The position numbers and the translations under genes were made by a program. Of a stretch of DNA of 49,812 nucleotides, positions 39,762 to 48,090 are shown piece by piece; positions within the stretch are counted from its first letter, which is position 1, and every line of letters begins with the position of its first letter. The notes below the pieces were generated by a model. It was not told the origin of the DNA and did not search any database. It saw only the letters and a list, made by a program, of their open reading frames with translations. The stretch is taken from NCBI GenBank assembly GCA_946402065.1, contig CAMIVR010000019.1, forward strand, positions 1 through 49,812, read 5' to 3'. The stretch is from an uncultured Brevibacillus sp. (GTDB taxonomy: Bacteria > Bacillota > Bacilli > Brevibacillales > Brevibacillaceae).

Positions 39762-40675
39762 GCGAACGGGCGATAGAGACGCTAGGCTTAACCAAATGGT
39801 TTACCAGTCAGCTGGCTGTGGATGAGCTAAGTCTGTCCCTTCCGCACGGCCGCGTCTTCGGATTGGTCGGCCCGAACGGCGCGGGCAAAACGACGTTGAT
39901 CAAAATGCTGCTCGGGCTGATCAAGCCGACCGCTGGCCAGGGAGCCATCTTCGGAAGGGATATCGGCGATCCGAGCGGCGCAGTCCGGCAGCATGTCGGA
40001 TTCATCGTCAACACGCAGTCGCTCTACCCGGACCTGCGGGCAGATGATGTCCTGCGGCTGTGTGCCGGAGTTTATCCGGATTGGGATCGGGAGCGCTGCC
40101 GCAAGCTGAAGACGACATTTGATCTGCCGTGGAACCGGCGCGTCCGCGCTTTTTCCAAGGGGATGAGAACACAGCTGGCGCTGCTCATCGCCCTGTCGCT
40201 GCGGCCGAAGCTGCTGTTGCTCGATGAACCGACCAGCGGCCTTGATCCTGTCGTCAAACAGGTCATTTTGCAGCTGCTCATGCAGGAAGTGGCTGGCGGC
40301 GATACCACGCTGTTTTTCTCGACCCATCACGTCAGCGAGCTGGAGCGAATGGCTGACGATATCGGGTTTATGCTGGATGGCAAGCTGATCGTCAATCAAT
40401 CACTGGAAGAGCTGAAAGCATCGTCGCGCAAAATTCAGGCTGTCCTGCCCGAGGAGCTCCCTGCTGACATTCGCCAGATGCCGGACATTCTCAAGCTTGA
40501 GGAACACGGCCGAGTCAGCACACTGGTGGTTCACGGAGACTGGCAAGCAGTCCTGGACAAGATCAGCGGACTTCAGCCGATTCATCTCGAGCTGCTCGAT
40601 GTCGGCCTGGAAGAGTTGTTCGTCTGTACAGCCTATAGAGAGGGGTATCGCTATGAACCGGTTGAGCTTGCTTAA
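39758..40675 (+). CDS. ABC transporter ATP-binding protein (YtrB-like)
   Basis: A 305-residue ATPase with Walker A GPNGAGKTT, a signature FSKGMRTQL (SKGM instead of SGGQ, common in this subgroup), Walker B LLLLDEPTSGLDP and switch His in FFSTHHVSELE. A C-terminal extension of about 80 residues follows. It pairs with the single permease encoded next. The ATG at 39758 (MSERAIETLG) follows AAAGGAG. It is co-expressed with and probably repressed by the YtrA-type regulator. Confidence 0.92.
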   Translation: MSERAIETLGLTKWFTSQLAVDELSLSLPHGRVFGLVGPNGAGKTTLIKMLLGLIKPTAGQGAIFGRDIGDPSGAVRQHVGFIVNTQSLYPDLRADDVLRLCAGVYPDWDRERCRKLKTTFDLPWNRRVRAFSKGMRTQLALLIALSLRPKLLLLDEPTSGLDPVVKQVILQLLMQEVAGGDTTLFFSTHHVSELERMADDIGFMLDGKLIVNQSLEELKASSRKIQAVLPEELPADIRQMPDILKLEEHGRVSTLVVHGDWQAVLDKISGLQPIHLELLDVGLEELFVCTAYREGYRYEPVELA

Positions 40676-41534
40676 AGCGCTCGTGCGAAAAGAATGGCTG
40701 CAAAACCGCCTGTTGTTTGCGGCCGCATTGATCGTGATGAGCATGCATCCTACTATAAGCAGTATCTTCTACTGGCTGGATCGGCCAAACCGGATGAAGC
40801 CGTTGGCCGATTGGTCGGCATCGTTCAGTCTGATCCTGTATCAGCATGACGGCGCTATGCTGGCCCTGTTGGGATGGATTTTTGCGATTGCCATCGCCAT
40901 CCGTCTATTGGCAGATGAGCGAATCGGCGATACACTGGACTTTCTCGTCGCACTGCCGCTTGGCCGCAGATCAATAGCAGCAGCGAAGTACATGCTGGGC
41001 GCAGCTGTGATCATCGCGATCATCTTGCTCAACATGCTGTTTTTTCTCATCATGCCGCTCTTTCTGCCAGTCTACTACCAGTTGTCTGACGCCGTGAAGT
41101 GGTTCCTGCTGACAGGATCACTGCTGCTTGCCATCTACAGCACCAGCTTTTGGGTCGCGACGGTCACGGGAAACCGGGCAGGGGGCTACACTATCGCTTT
41201 TCTGCTTCTACTGCTGCCCAAGCTGGCCTACGCTGTAATCAGCTTCTGCTCCTTCGGCTTGATCGGGCCTGCAGGTCTTGACCGGCTGAGTACGCTGACC
41301 GACCACTTGACGCTTCTGCACTATCTGACCAATGTTAGGGCGTATTTGCACAGCCCGCTGTACGTCTGGCTGCTCCTAACGCTTCTGGCGATCTGTATCG
41401 CGTTCTTTTACTTGTCGCTCGTCTGTTTTGAACGAAACCGCCTGGAGAACAACGGGGAGTTCTTCATATTTTCCTTTGGCAAATCAGTGGAGAAACGAGG
41501 GCGAGGGCATGCTGCGCTGCAAAAACGTCCGTAG
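40653..41534 (+). CDS. ABC transporter permease (ABC-2-like)
   Basis: A 293-residue membrane protein with six predicted helices. The first follows an amphipathic opening LLKALVRKEWLQNR, and the loop ADERIGDTLDFLVALPLGRRSI is typical of ABC-2/NosY-type permeases that recognise the ATPase. It overlaps the ATPase gene by 23 bp and the next gene by 26 bp, so the four genes form one coupled unit. The substrate is unknown. ATG at 40653 follows AGAGAGGGG. Confidence 0.85.
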   Translation: MNRLSLLKALVRKEWLQNRLLFAAALIVMSMHPTISSIFYWLDRPNRMKPLADWSASFSLILYQHDGAMLALLGWIFAIAIAIRLLADERIGDTLDFLVALPLGRRSIAAAKYMLGAAVIIAIILLNMLFFLIMPLFLPVYYQLSDAVKWFLLTGSLLLAIYSTSFWVATVTGNRAGGYTIAFLLLLLPKLAYAVISFCSFGLIGPAGLDRLSTLTDHLTLLHYLTNVRAYLHSPLYVWLLLTLLAICIAFFYLSLVCFERNRLENNGEFFIFSFGKSVEKRGRGHAALQKRP

Positions 41535-43455
41535 GGTCAGCCTGATCTTTCTGTTGTTACTGCTCACTGTCGGACAGAATGGCTACGGTGAAGAAGATTT
41601 GTTCCAAACGTACGTTATGCCACAAGGTCAGCCTGATCACATCATCTTGCAGCCGTCGGCAATGGAATCCAAGGGAGGGTATCCTGCCTTGGAGCGCTTG
41701 CCTGATGAAGCGCCGGTCAGGTCGCTGGTCGAACCGCTGTTTGCAGATTCGTTCATCCGTGAGTCCGTCAAGCTGTATGTGCTCACACAAAACTACTTGG
41801 TCAACACGGGCCAGCTGGAAGCCGTGGAACCGGCGTATCTGCTGCTCTCCTCACAGGACGGCGGCTATGCCAGACAGGGGTTTTACCTCAAAGCCGGAAG
41901 CGAATGGCTGGACAAGACGAAAGCGCGCTACGTGGATCTGGTCAAACGGGATAGCAGGCAAGAGGATTATCTGGGTTCGATGACGCAAATTTTTCCCCAC
42001 GAAATGGGCCATAACATCTATCGGCTGCTTTCTCCCGGTCCGCTTGAGACCAAATCGATCACAATGCACTATGCAGCGGTTGTGACGGATTACCGGACGG
42101 CGTTTGACGAAGGGTTTGCGGAGCATTTTGAAATCATCGCACGCGAAAATGAACCCAACGCTACGCGCAAACAGGCAATCGAAGCCGATCAACGGCGGAT
42201 CGCCGCGGTGACAAGCGAGAAAATCGCAGGGTACGACCGCGATTACGCTTGGCCGCTGCGCCTTGGGCTATACCGTGCGGCACTTCCGTTCTGGTATCAG
42301 CAATACGAGCATCTGAAGCGGAATCAGGCCGTTTTGGACGTGCTCATTAAGCATCCGGCCTACATCAGGAGCGGTCTTGATGCAGGGGAATCTGTCCTGT
42401 ATCGCAATACGGCCGTTCACTTTGATGCAGAGCGGTTGCGCAATCCCGCGGCAATGCTCGCTACGGAGGGCGTCGTTTCCAGTGTCTTTGCTGGCTTGCT
42501 GCACAGCGAGCTGCCGACGCGTTATTTGCCGCCGGACTTTTACCGGTCGTTTCTACGCTCAGGTGCACAGCTTGACGTGCCGGTGGAGAAGCTATTTTCA
42601 CCACTGCAAAACGAGTACATGAAAATCTTTGTCGTCCTGCACAAATACGTGCGTCCGGACGTTACGGAAAAGTCGCAATTGCTTGACTTCGTTCAAGGTT
42701 ATGGCAAGGAGTTCCCTGCGGAAAAAGCTCGTCTGGAGCAGATTTTTCAGCAAGCGACGGGAGGGGTGACAGGAGAGCCGCCGGGCAGTCGCGTCGGACC
42801 GGAACTGTGGCTGGCAGCGCGGAATGTGGACTATCCTGTATGGGTGTTTGATCAATACAAAGGGATTACGGCGAGCATGTACCCGTTTAATCTGAATGCC
42901 GCAGACGTGCACGACCTGATGCTGGTCGAGGGGATCAGCCGGACAGCAGCAGAAGCCATAACATCCTATCGCGATCAGCATGGAGCTTTGCAATCGCTTG
43001 ACGAGCTGGAGCAGATTCCCGGTGTCTCCTTGGACGAGGCCGCCAAGCTGAAGGCTGCTGCGGCGTACGACGAATCGGAGATCGCGCTCGCCGGGCTTGG
43101 CATGGCTGCCATGTTCGCCGCTTCCTTGCAGCATCTCTTGCTGGCGGGCTTGATGTGGTTCGCGGGATGCTTTGCTGTGGAATACTTCTTCCGGGTGCGA
43201 TACAGGGAAAGCGGTGTTCGCCGACTGGTACTGCTCGCTGTCGGCAGGCTGGCTGTATTTTACCTGCTGCTCGCCGCTGGAGTATTCGCTGTCATGCTGT
43301 CAGGAAATACTCTGCTGACTTATTTTATCGGCACGGGCATTGTGCTGACGCTGCAAGTGTTCTTTCTCCTGCTGCGCAAGCGCAGGGGCAGCATCAAGGC
43401 AACGCTCTTGTCCTCTGCTGCGTTTACTGTTATCGTGCTGTATTCAGTCGTATGA
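41509..43455 (+). CDS. Membrane protein with HExxH, helix-hairpin-helix and C-terminal membrane helices
   Basis: A 648-residue protein. A signal/anchor helix spans about 10-26. The extracytoplasmic part has a zinc-protease motif HEMGH (164-168) with candidate third ligands Glu201 or Glu205 in FDEGFAEHFE, as in gluzincins. Residues 461-518 are a ComEA-like double helix-hairpin-helix (NLNAADVHDLMLVEGISRTA, LDELEQIPGVSLDEAAKL). Four hydrophobic helices follow (about 527-648). I know of no standard family with this order. The ATG at 41509 follows CGAGGGCGAGGG and overlaps the permease gene by 26 bp, tying it to the YtrA-type ABC operon. Confidence 0.75.
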   Translation: MLRCKNVRRVSLIFLLLLLTVGQNGYGEEDLFQTYVMPQGQPDHIILQPSAMESKGGYPALERLPDEAPVRSLVEPLFADSFIRESVKLYVLTQNYLVNTGQLEAVEPAYLLLSSQDGGYARQGFYLKAGSEWLDKTKARYVDLVKRDSRQEDYLGSMTQIFPHEMGHNIYRLLSPGPLETKSITMHYAAVVTDYRTAFDEGFAEHFEIIARENEPNATRKQAIEADQRRIAAVTSEKIAGYDRDYAWPLRLGLYRAALPFWYQQYEHLKRNQAVLDVLIKHPAYIRSGLDAGESVLYRNTAVHFDAERLRNPAAMLATEGVVSSVFAGLLHSELPTRYLPPDFYRSFLRSGAQLDVPVEKLFSPLQNEYMKIFVVLHKYVRPDVTEKSQLLDFVQGYGKEFPAEKARLEQIFQQATGGVTGEPPGSRVGPELWLAARNVDYPVWVFDQYKGITASMYPFNLNAADVHDLMLVEGISRTAAEAITSYRDQHGALQSLDELEQIPGVSLDEAAKLKAAAAYDESEIALAGLGMAAMFAASLQHLLLAGLMWFAGCFAVEYFFRVRYRESGVRRLVLLAVGRLAVFYLLLAAGVFAVMLSGNTLLTYFIGTGIVLTLQVFFLLLRKRRGSIKATLLSSAAFTVIVLYSVV

Positions 43456-43504
43456 TTTTCCGCCCTGCCCATGCCGAGCGGAGTTTGAAATGATGTCGAT
43501 CGCG

Positions 43505-44419
43505 TTAATCGGCGAGAGCGCGTTTAATCGTTGCTTTCGCTTCTTTTGCTATTTTTTCGTCATGCTCGTCAATGGCTTGCATCAGCACTAGCATCGGAAT
43601 ATAAACCGCGATCATCCGCGCCAATCGAGTGGTCTCTTCATCCACTTCACCGTATTCCTTAAAAAATTCCGGCCGGGCATGCGGTGGCAAAAAACTGAAG
43701 GCGATATTCAAATCACAGCCGGGGTGCCCGATGCTCATGTCGCCCCAGTCGATAATTCCTGAGACTCTTCCCGATGGGTCTACCAGCAGATTTTTAAAAT
43801 GCAGATCGCCATGCAGGAAAACGTCCCGCTGCTGCAATCGGGCGGTGTTCAATTGATGCAAATAGTCCGCAATCAGGCATCGCTCTTCCTCGTCGAGGTG
43901 TACGGTGAGGTCTGACATGAACCCAAGCATCTTTTCCTTACGGGATGCTATGGCAAGGAGATTCCCGTGATCGGTCTGGATCCCGTGCTCTTTGGCAACC
44001 TGTATGGGAAATGAGTGCAAGCGCTGTAAAAATTGACCGAGTACTGCGGCGGATTGGGCGCGCTGCTCATCTGTCAATCCGCTGGGAAACTCTCCCGTTA
44101 CATAGAGATATCCCAGAAATGGCAGCGGATACTCGCTATTTCCCACTCCGTAGAAGACTGGCTTCGCATAAGGAAGCGTGATATAGTCTGCTAGCATCGG
44201 CAGCATCTTGCCTTCCATGTTGATTGCCTCAATCGCAATGGTTCTTCGCGGGAAGCGAAAGACATATTCGTCTCCAACAAGATAGACGGTGTTATCCCAG
44301 CCATAGCCCAGTCGTTGGATAGGTTTGGCGGATAACTGCGGAAACTGGCTCGTGATTAATTCTTTCGCCAATTCTGTTGACACGTCCCACTCTGCATCCC
44401 ATGTGTTTGCATGTCCCAT
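43505..44419 (-). CDS. APH-family phosphotransferase (aminoglycoside/macrolide kinase-like)
   Basis: A 304-residue kinase fold. The nucleotide loop LGYGWDNTVYLVGDEYVFRFPRR is at the N-terminus, the catalytic loop HGDLHFKNLL has the base Asp and Mg-binding Asn, and the DFG-like motif is IIDWGDMSIG. Family members phosphorylate aminoglycosides, macrolides, choline or other small molecules; whether this one confers resistance cannot be read from sequence. GAAGGAGGCG precedes the ATG at 44419. It is convergent with the operon at 39363-43455, with only 49 bp between stops and no clear terminator. Confidence 0.85.
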   Translation of the reverse strand: MGHANTWDAEWDVSTELAKELITSQFPQLSAKPIQRLGYGWDNTVYLVGDEYVFRFPRRTIAIEAINMEGKMLPMLADYITLPYAKPVFYGVGNSEYPLPFLGYLYVTGEFPSGLTDEQRAQSAAVLGQFLQRLHSFPIQVAKEHGIQTDHGNLLAIASRKEKMLGFMSDLTVHLDEEERCLIADYLHQLNTARLQQRDVFLHGDLHFKNLLVDPSGRVSGIIDWGDMSIGHPGCDLNIAFSFLPPHARPEFFKEYGEVDEETTRLARMIAVYIPMLVLMQAIDEHDEKIAKEAKATIKRALAD

Positions 44420-44576
44420 ATGATTTTCGCCTCCTTCAATAGAGAGATGTAGTAGTATCTATTCCAATGGAAAAGTGAAGCGGAAAACTGGACGTATCAC
44501 CATTGGCACCTAGATAAAGTCGCAAATTTTTCTTATGCGTGCAACTTTATCAATTTCGCGAAACAAAATTGGGCTT

Positions 44577-44606
44577 ATCCTACCATATGATTTTTTGCAT
44601 TGTCAA
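44577..44606 (-). promoter_or_regulatory. Sigma-A promoter of the APH-family gene
   Basis: On the minus strand TTGACA (44606-44601) and TAGGAT (44582-44577) are 18 bp apart, about 150 bp before the ATG. The leader contains TAAAGTCGCA/TGCAACTTTA, a possible hairpin (about 44514-44550). Confidence 0.6.
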
Positions 44607-44618
44607 TCGCAAGAAGCG

Positions 44619-44660
44619 TAACAAAGCGAGCCTTTCGACTGCCAAGGCTCGCTTTGTGTC
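44619..44660 (-). terminator. Terminator of the amidohydrolase gene
   Basis: ACAAAGCGAGCCTT pairs with AAGGCTCGCTTTGT. It lies downstream of the minus-strand amidohydrolase stop; the T-run is interrupted. Confidence 0.65.
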
Positions 44661-44703
44661 ACAGATATACGGGTTGCTTTCAGTGAAGTCCAGTCTTCAC
44701 CTT

Positions 44704-46449
44704 CTATTTGAAGGAAGCATCGCGGAAAACAGGCTTGCCTTCAAACAGCGTGAGCAGCACTTTTGCAGCGTGGATTTGATTGGCCGGAATCTTGAACAGG
44801 TTTTTGTCCAATACGACCAAATCTGCCTTTTTACCGACCTCGATCGAACCGGCAATGTCATCGGTAAAGGTGGCATAAGCACCGTCGATCGTGACGCTGG
44901 CAATCATGTCGGCGAGCGTCGCCCGCTCTTCCGGCCACAGCACGTCTTTGGGGTCGGTAGAGGTTGAGCCCACGGCAAGTCGCGTGACGCCAAATTCAAT
45001 GCTGTGCAGCGGACTGAATTCCTGGGTGACAGGGAAGTCGCTTGACGACGGTACGGGAAGGCCGAGTTTCATAAAGCTCTTGATCGGATACTCTTTTTCC
45101 GCACGCTCTTCTCCGAGGTAAGGCACCTGGATGGCATCGTAGTAGCCGGGTTCTTTAAACGCCCAGAACGGCTGGGCCACAGGAACGACGCCGTCTTGCT
45201 TGAAGCGGGCGATGTCTTCCGGGGTGACCAGCTGCAGATGAGTGATGGAGTGGCGGGCATCCCGCTTGCCGTTCTGCTTTTGCGCGTATTCGATTCCGTC
45301 CAGGGCAAGAGCCACAGCGGCGTCGCCAATCGCGTGGTGATGCATCTGGAAGCCAGCCTTATCAATGGCGGCAGCCGTTTTCTTGTACGTCTCCGTATCC
45401 CAGATGTGTTCACCGTACGTATCCATATGGTGGTATTTCTCTTTTAACAACCCTGTGCTGCCTTCGATTACGCCATCCATAAAGATTTTAATCGTATTCG
45501 TTTGAAACAGCGGGCCCTGGTTTTTCGCCCGCTCCTTCACGAAGTCGGCGACCTGGGCGACGCCTTCGTGCGGATCGGCAACGATCGAATTGCGGAAGCG
45601 GATCGTCAGCTTGTTCGCTGCTTCCAGGTTTTTGTAGGCCTGAATTACCGGAGGATCGGCCACCATCGGTTCATGCACGCTGGTGATACCGCGCTCGGCA
45701 GCCATTTTTTCGAACTCCTGAATGCCCCCCATGTACTCTTCCACAGTGGTCGGAGGGACGAGGTCCTCGATGAGACCCTGAGCGCTGTCGCGCAGTGTGC
45801 CGAGCGGCTCGCCATTGCTGTCCCGTTCTATCACTCCGCCTGCCGGGTTTTTCGTGTCCTTGGTAATGCCGGCCATTGCCAGCGCTTTCGAATTCGCCCA
45901 GGTGGAGTGGCCGTCTTCGGAGCTGAGGATGATCGGTTTCTCTTTGCTGATTTCATCCAGCCATTTTTTCTCCGGCCCTTTCCCCGGTATGACCGTATTG
46001 CTCCAGCCCATGCCGGTGATAAACTTATTGTTGGGATGGTCGCTGATGAATTGCTTGATTGCTTTCAGATAGTCATCCACTGTCTCAAGCCCGAACAGAT
46101 TGACCTGATACAGCTGTTTAACCGTTTCGCTGGCGTGCGCATGGGCGTCGAAAAAGCCCGGCAAAAGCATTTTGCCTTGCAGATCGATCACTTGGGTTTT
46201 GGAGCCGATATACGCCTTGGCGCCTTCACTGGAACCGACGTAGACGATTTTGTCTGCTTTGACGGCGACTGCTTCCGCCCAGTTGCGGTTTTTGTCTACC
46301 GTGTAGACCGAGCCGTTCGTAAATACCGTATCAGCCGCATTCTGGCTCGCCACTGCCGGTACAGGCGCTGTGGCTGCTGTCGCCTGGCCCAAGCCCGCAC
46401 CGAGCAACAGCACTGCAAGCAACGCGCCGCTCCACGTGTGTTTTTTCAT
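44704..46449 (-). CDS. Secreted YtcJ-like metal-dependent amidohydrolase
   Basis: A 581-residue enzyme with a cleavable signal peptide (cut near TAAT, about residue 25-28). The amidohydrolase-3/YtcJ pattern is clear: GSVYTVDKNRNWAEAVAVK, the metal motif FDAHAHA, GMGWSN, MHHHAIGDAAV (metal His residues) and SSDFPV near the end, with a final beta-sandwich segment GSIEVGKKADLVVLDKN. The family hydrolyses amides or related bonds; the substrate is unknown. Secretion is notable, since many relatives are cytosolic. It follows the PotD-type gene on the same strand after an attenuator-like hairpin. Confidence 0.88.
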   Translation of the reverse strand: MKKHTWSGALLAVLLLGAGLGQATAATAPVPAVASQNAADTVFTNGSVYTVDKNRNWAEAVAVKADKIVYVGSSEGAKAYIGSKTQVIDLQGKMLLPGFFDAHAHASETVKQLYQVNLFGLETVDDYLKAIKQFISDHPNNKFITGMGWSNTVIPGKGPEKKWLDEISKEKPIILSSEDGHSTWANSKALAMAGITKDTKNPAGGVIERDSNGEPLGTLRDSAQGLIEDLVPPTTVEEYMGGIQEFEKMAAERGITSVHEPMVADPPVIQAYKNLEAANKLTIRFRNSIVADPHEGVAQVADFVKERAKNQGPLFQTNTIKIFMDGVIEGSTGLLKEKYHHMDTYGEHIWDTETYKKTAAAIDKAGFQMHHHAIGDAAVALALDGIEYAQKQNGKRDARHSITHLQLVTPEDIARFKQDGVVPVAQPFWAFKEPGYYDAIQVPYLGEERAEKEYPIKSFMKLGLPVPSSSDFPVTQEFSPLHSIEFGVTRLAVGSTSTDPKDVLWPEERATLADMIASVTIDGAYATFTDDIAGSIEVGKKADLVVLDKNLFKIPANQIHAAKVLLTLFEGKPVFRDASFK

Positions 46450-46487
46450 AATAACCCCTATTTTTTGTATTTTCTGATAATTTTCGG

Positions 46488-46532
46488 TAAAAAAACGGAG
46501 ACTTACCGTTCAGGTCTTTCGTGGTAAGCCTC
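46488..46532 (-). terminator. Terminator or attenuator between PotD-type and amidohydrolase genes
   Basis: On the minus strand GAGGCTTACC pairs with GGTAAGTCTC, one mismatch, then CGTTTTTTT. Read-through would be needed for joint expression. Confidence 0.75.
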
Positions 46533-46548
46533 GCGTCTCACAGATGCT

Positions 46549-47655
46549 CTATTCCAGCTTGATTTCTGACCAGATGCGGTCGAGCAGCTGGGCTTTTTCG
46601 CCGAGGTCGGTCATGTACTCGCCGCGCTTCAAATCTTCTTTCGGCGGGTAAACGGCCGGATCATCGAGCACCGCTTTATCCAGCAGCTTCTGGGCTTCGA
46701 CGTTCGGGTTGGCATACGGGTAGTCACTGGTTATTTCCGCACTGATTTCCGGACGCAAAATAAAGTTAATGAATGCTTCGGCAGTTGCTTTGTGCTTGCT
46801 GTTTTTCGGGATGACAAAGTTGTCTTGCCATAGCTCAAAGCCTTCCTCCGGCAGTACGGTCTGGATGGCCGGGTTTTCCCGTTTCGCCAGCGATGCCTCT
46901 GCACCGTAGACAATCCCTGCTTTGACCTCGCCGTTGAGCAGCAGCGATTTTGGACTGTCGCTGTCAAATGCCTTGATGTTAGGCTTCAGGTCGACAAGCA
47001 GCTTTTTCGATTGCTCCAGAACAGCCGGGTCCGACTCATTAATCGACTTGCCCTGCATGATGTTGGCCAGTCCGACCATGGAGCGCGCATCGTCGAGGAC
47101 AACCAGGGACTCTTTCAGCTCCGGATTGTACAGGTCTTTGTAGCCCTTGATCGGGAATTTGACTTTGTCTGTGTTCACGGCGATGACCGTGTTGCCCCAC
47201 AGGTACGGAATCGAGTACTTGCTCTCCGGGTCAGACGGCGTGCTTAAAAACTCAGGCCCGACATTTTTCAGATTCGGGATGTTGGCATGGTCGATCTCTG
47301 CGAGCACGCCCTGTTTTTTCATCGCTTCCACCGTGTAGCCGCTGGCGACGGACAGGTCGTAGCTGGATGTATCGACCGTGAGCTTGGCGAGCATCTCTTC
47401 ATTGGATGAATATGTGCTGTAGTTGATTTTGACGCCGGTCTCCTGGGTGAACTTGTCCAGAACGCTGGAGGGTATGTACTCCGACCATATGAACAGATTC
47501 AATTCCTTGGATAGGCCAGCCTGGTTGTCCGTGCCGCCGGTGTTGCTTGCCGATTCATTGGTATTGTTGCTACCCCCGGCACAGCCAGTGAGCAGGGTGC
47601 TGCCGAGCAGGAAGGCGGCAGCAAGGCCAGTCCACTTCTTACGATTCTTGATCAC
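46549..47655 (-). CDS. Second PotD-type extracellular binding lipoprotein
   Basis: A 368-residue spermidine/putrescine-class binding protein. Lipobox LTGC (Cys25) is followed by an Asn/Ser/Gly linker, then LNLFIWSEYIPSSVLDKFTQ, a LWGNTVIAVN segment and FELWQDNFVIPKNSKHK near the C-terminus, matching the layout of the one at 37329 (both have LWQDNFVIPK). The GTG at 47655 has AAAGGGA upstream; an ATG at 47742 in frame would place 29 residues before the signal peptide. No permease or ATPase gene is adjacent. Confidence 0.9.
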   Translation of the reverse strand: MIKNRKKWTGLAAAFLLGSTLLTGCAGGSNNTNESASNTGGTDNQAGLSKELNLFIWSEYIPSSVLDKFTQETGVKINYSTYSSNEEMLAKLTVDTSSYDLSVASGYTVEAMKKQGVLAEIDHANIPNLKNVGPEFLSTPSDPESKYSIPYLWGNTVIAVNTDKVKFPIKGYKDLYNPELKESLVVLDDARSMVGLANIMQGKSINESDPAVLEQSKKLLVDLKPNIKAFDSDSPKSLLLNGEVKAGIVYGAEASLAKRENPAIQTVLPEEGFELWQDNFVIPKNSKHKATAEAFINFILRPEISAEITSDYPYANPNVEAQKLLDKAVLDDPAVYPPKEDLKRGEYMTDLGEKAQLLDRIWSEIKLE

Positions 47656-48090
47656 GAGAAACTCCCTTTCTGTTTGTGTGTACCTTGCCCGGAATTGGGT
47701 AGGGAACACACCTGTTTTTGTCTTGCTCTTTACACCTCCCATGCTTTTTGCTTTCGGTAAGTATCTTAGCAGTCAATTCCTGTATAAGCAATGGGTGTGC
47801 CAATATTGTCATTATAAAGGAGACTGGGGGCGAGGGGTAGGGGAGAGTGCAGGAAGAATAGGGGAAGGAATGGGAACCCTGGCGTACGTCGGGGATATTG
47901 CAAGTCCAGACAATGAGGGAACAGTCGATCGGTACTTATTAAATCTGAGAAAATGCTTATCAATTTAGAGAATGGCGTTTTCGGACATACCTTTACAATC
48001 GCTTAACGCCGGGTTAACAAGCCGATGGTACGATTTTCCTAGCTTTTTTTCGTACATACTGGATCACATTTGGTAGAGAGGGTGGAAAAT
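47656..48090. other. Divergent spacer between the PotD-type and phytase-like genes
   Basis: About 435 bp with no supported gene. It must hold the promoters for both flanking genes. Several TTGAC-like boxes are visible on the minus strand (for example near 47775), but none has a convincing -10 partner. Confidence 0.3.
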
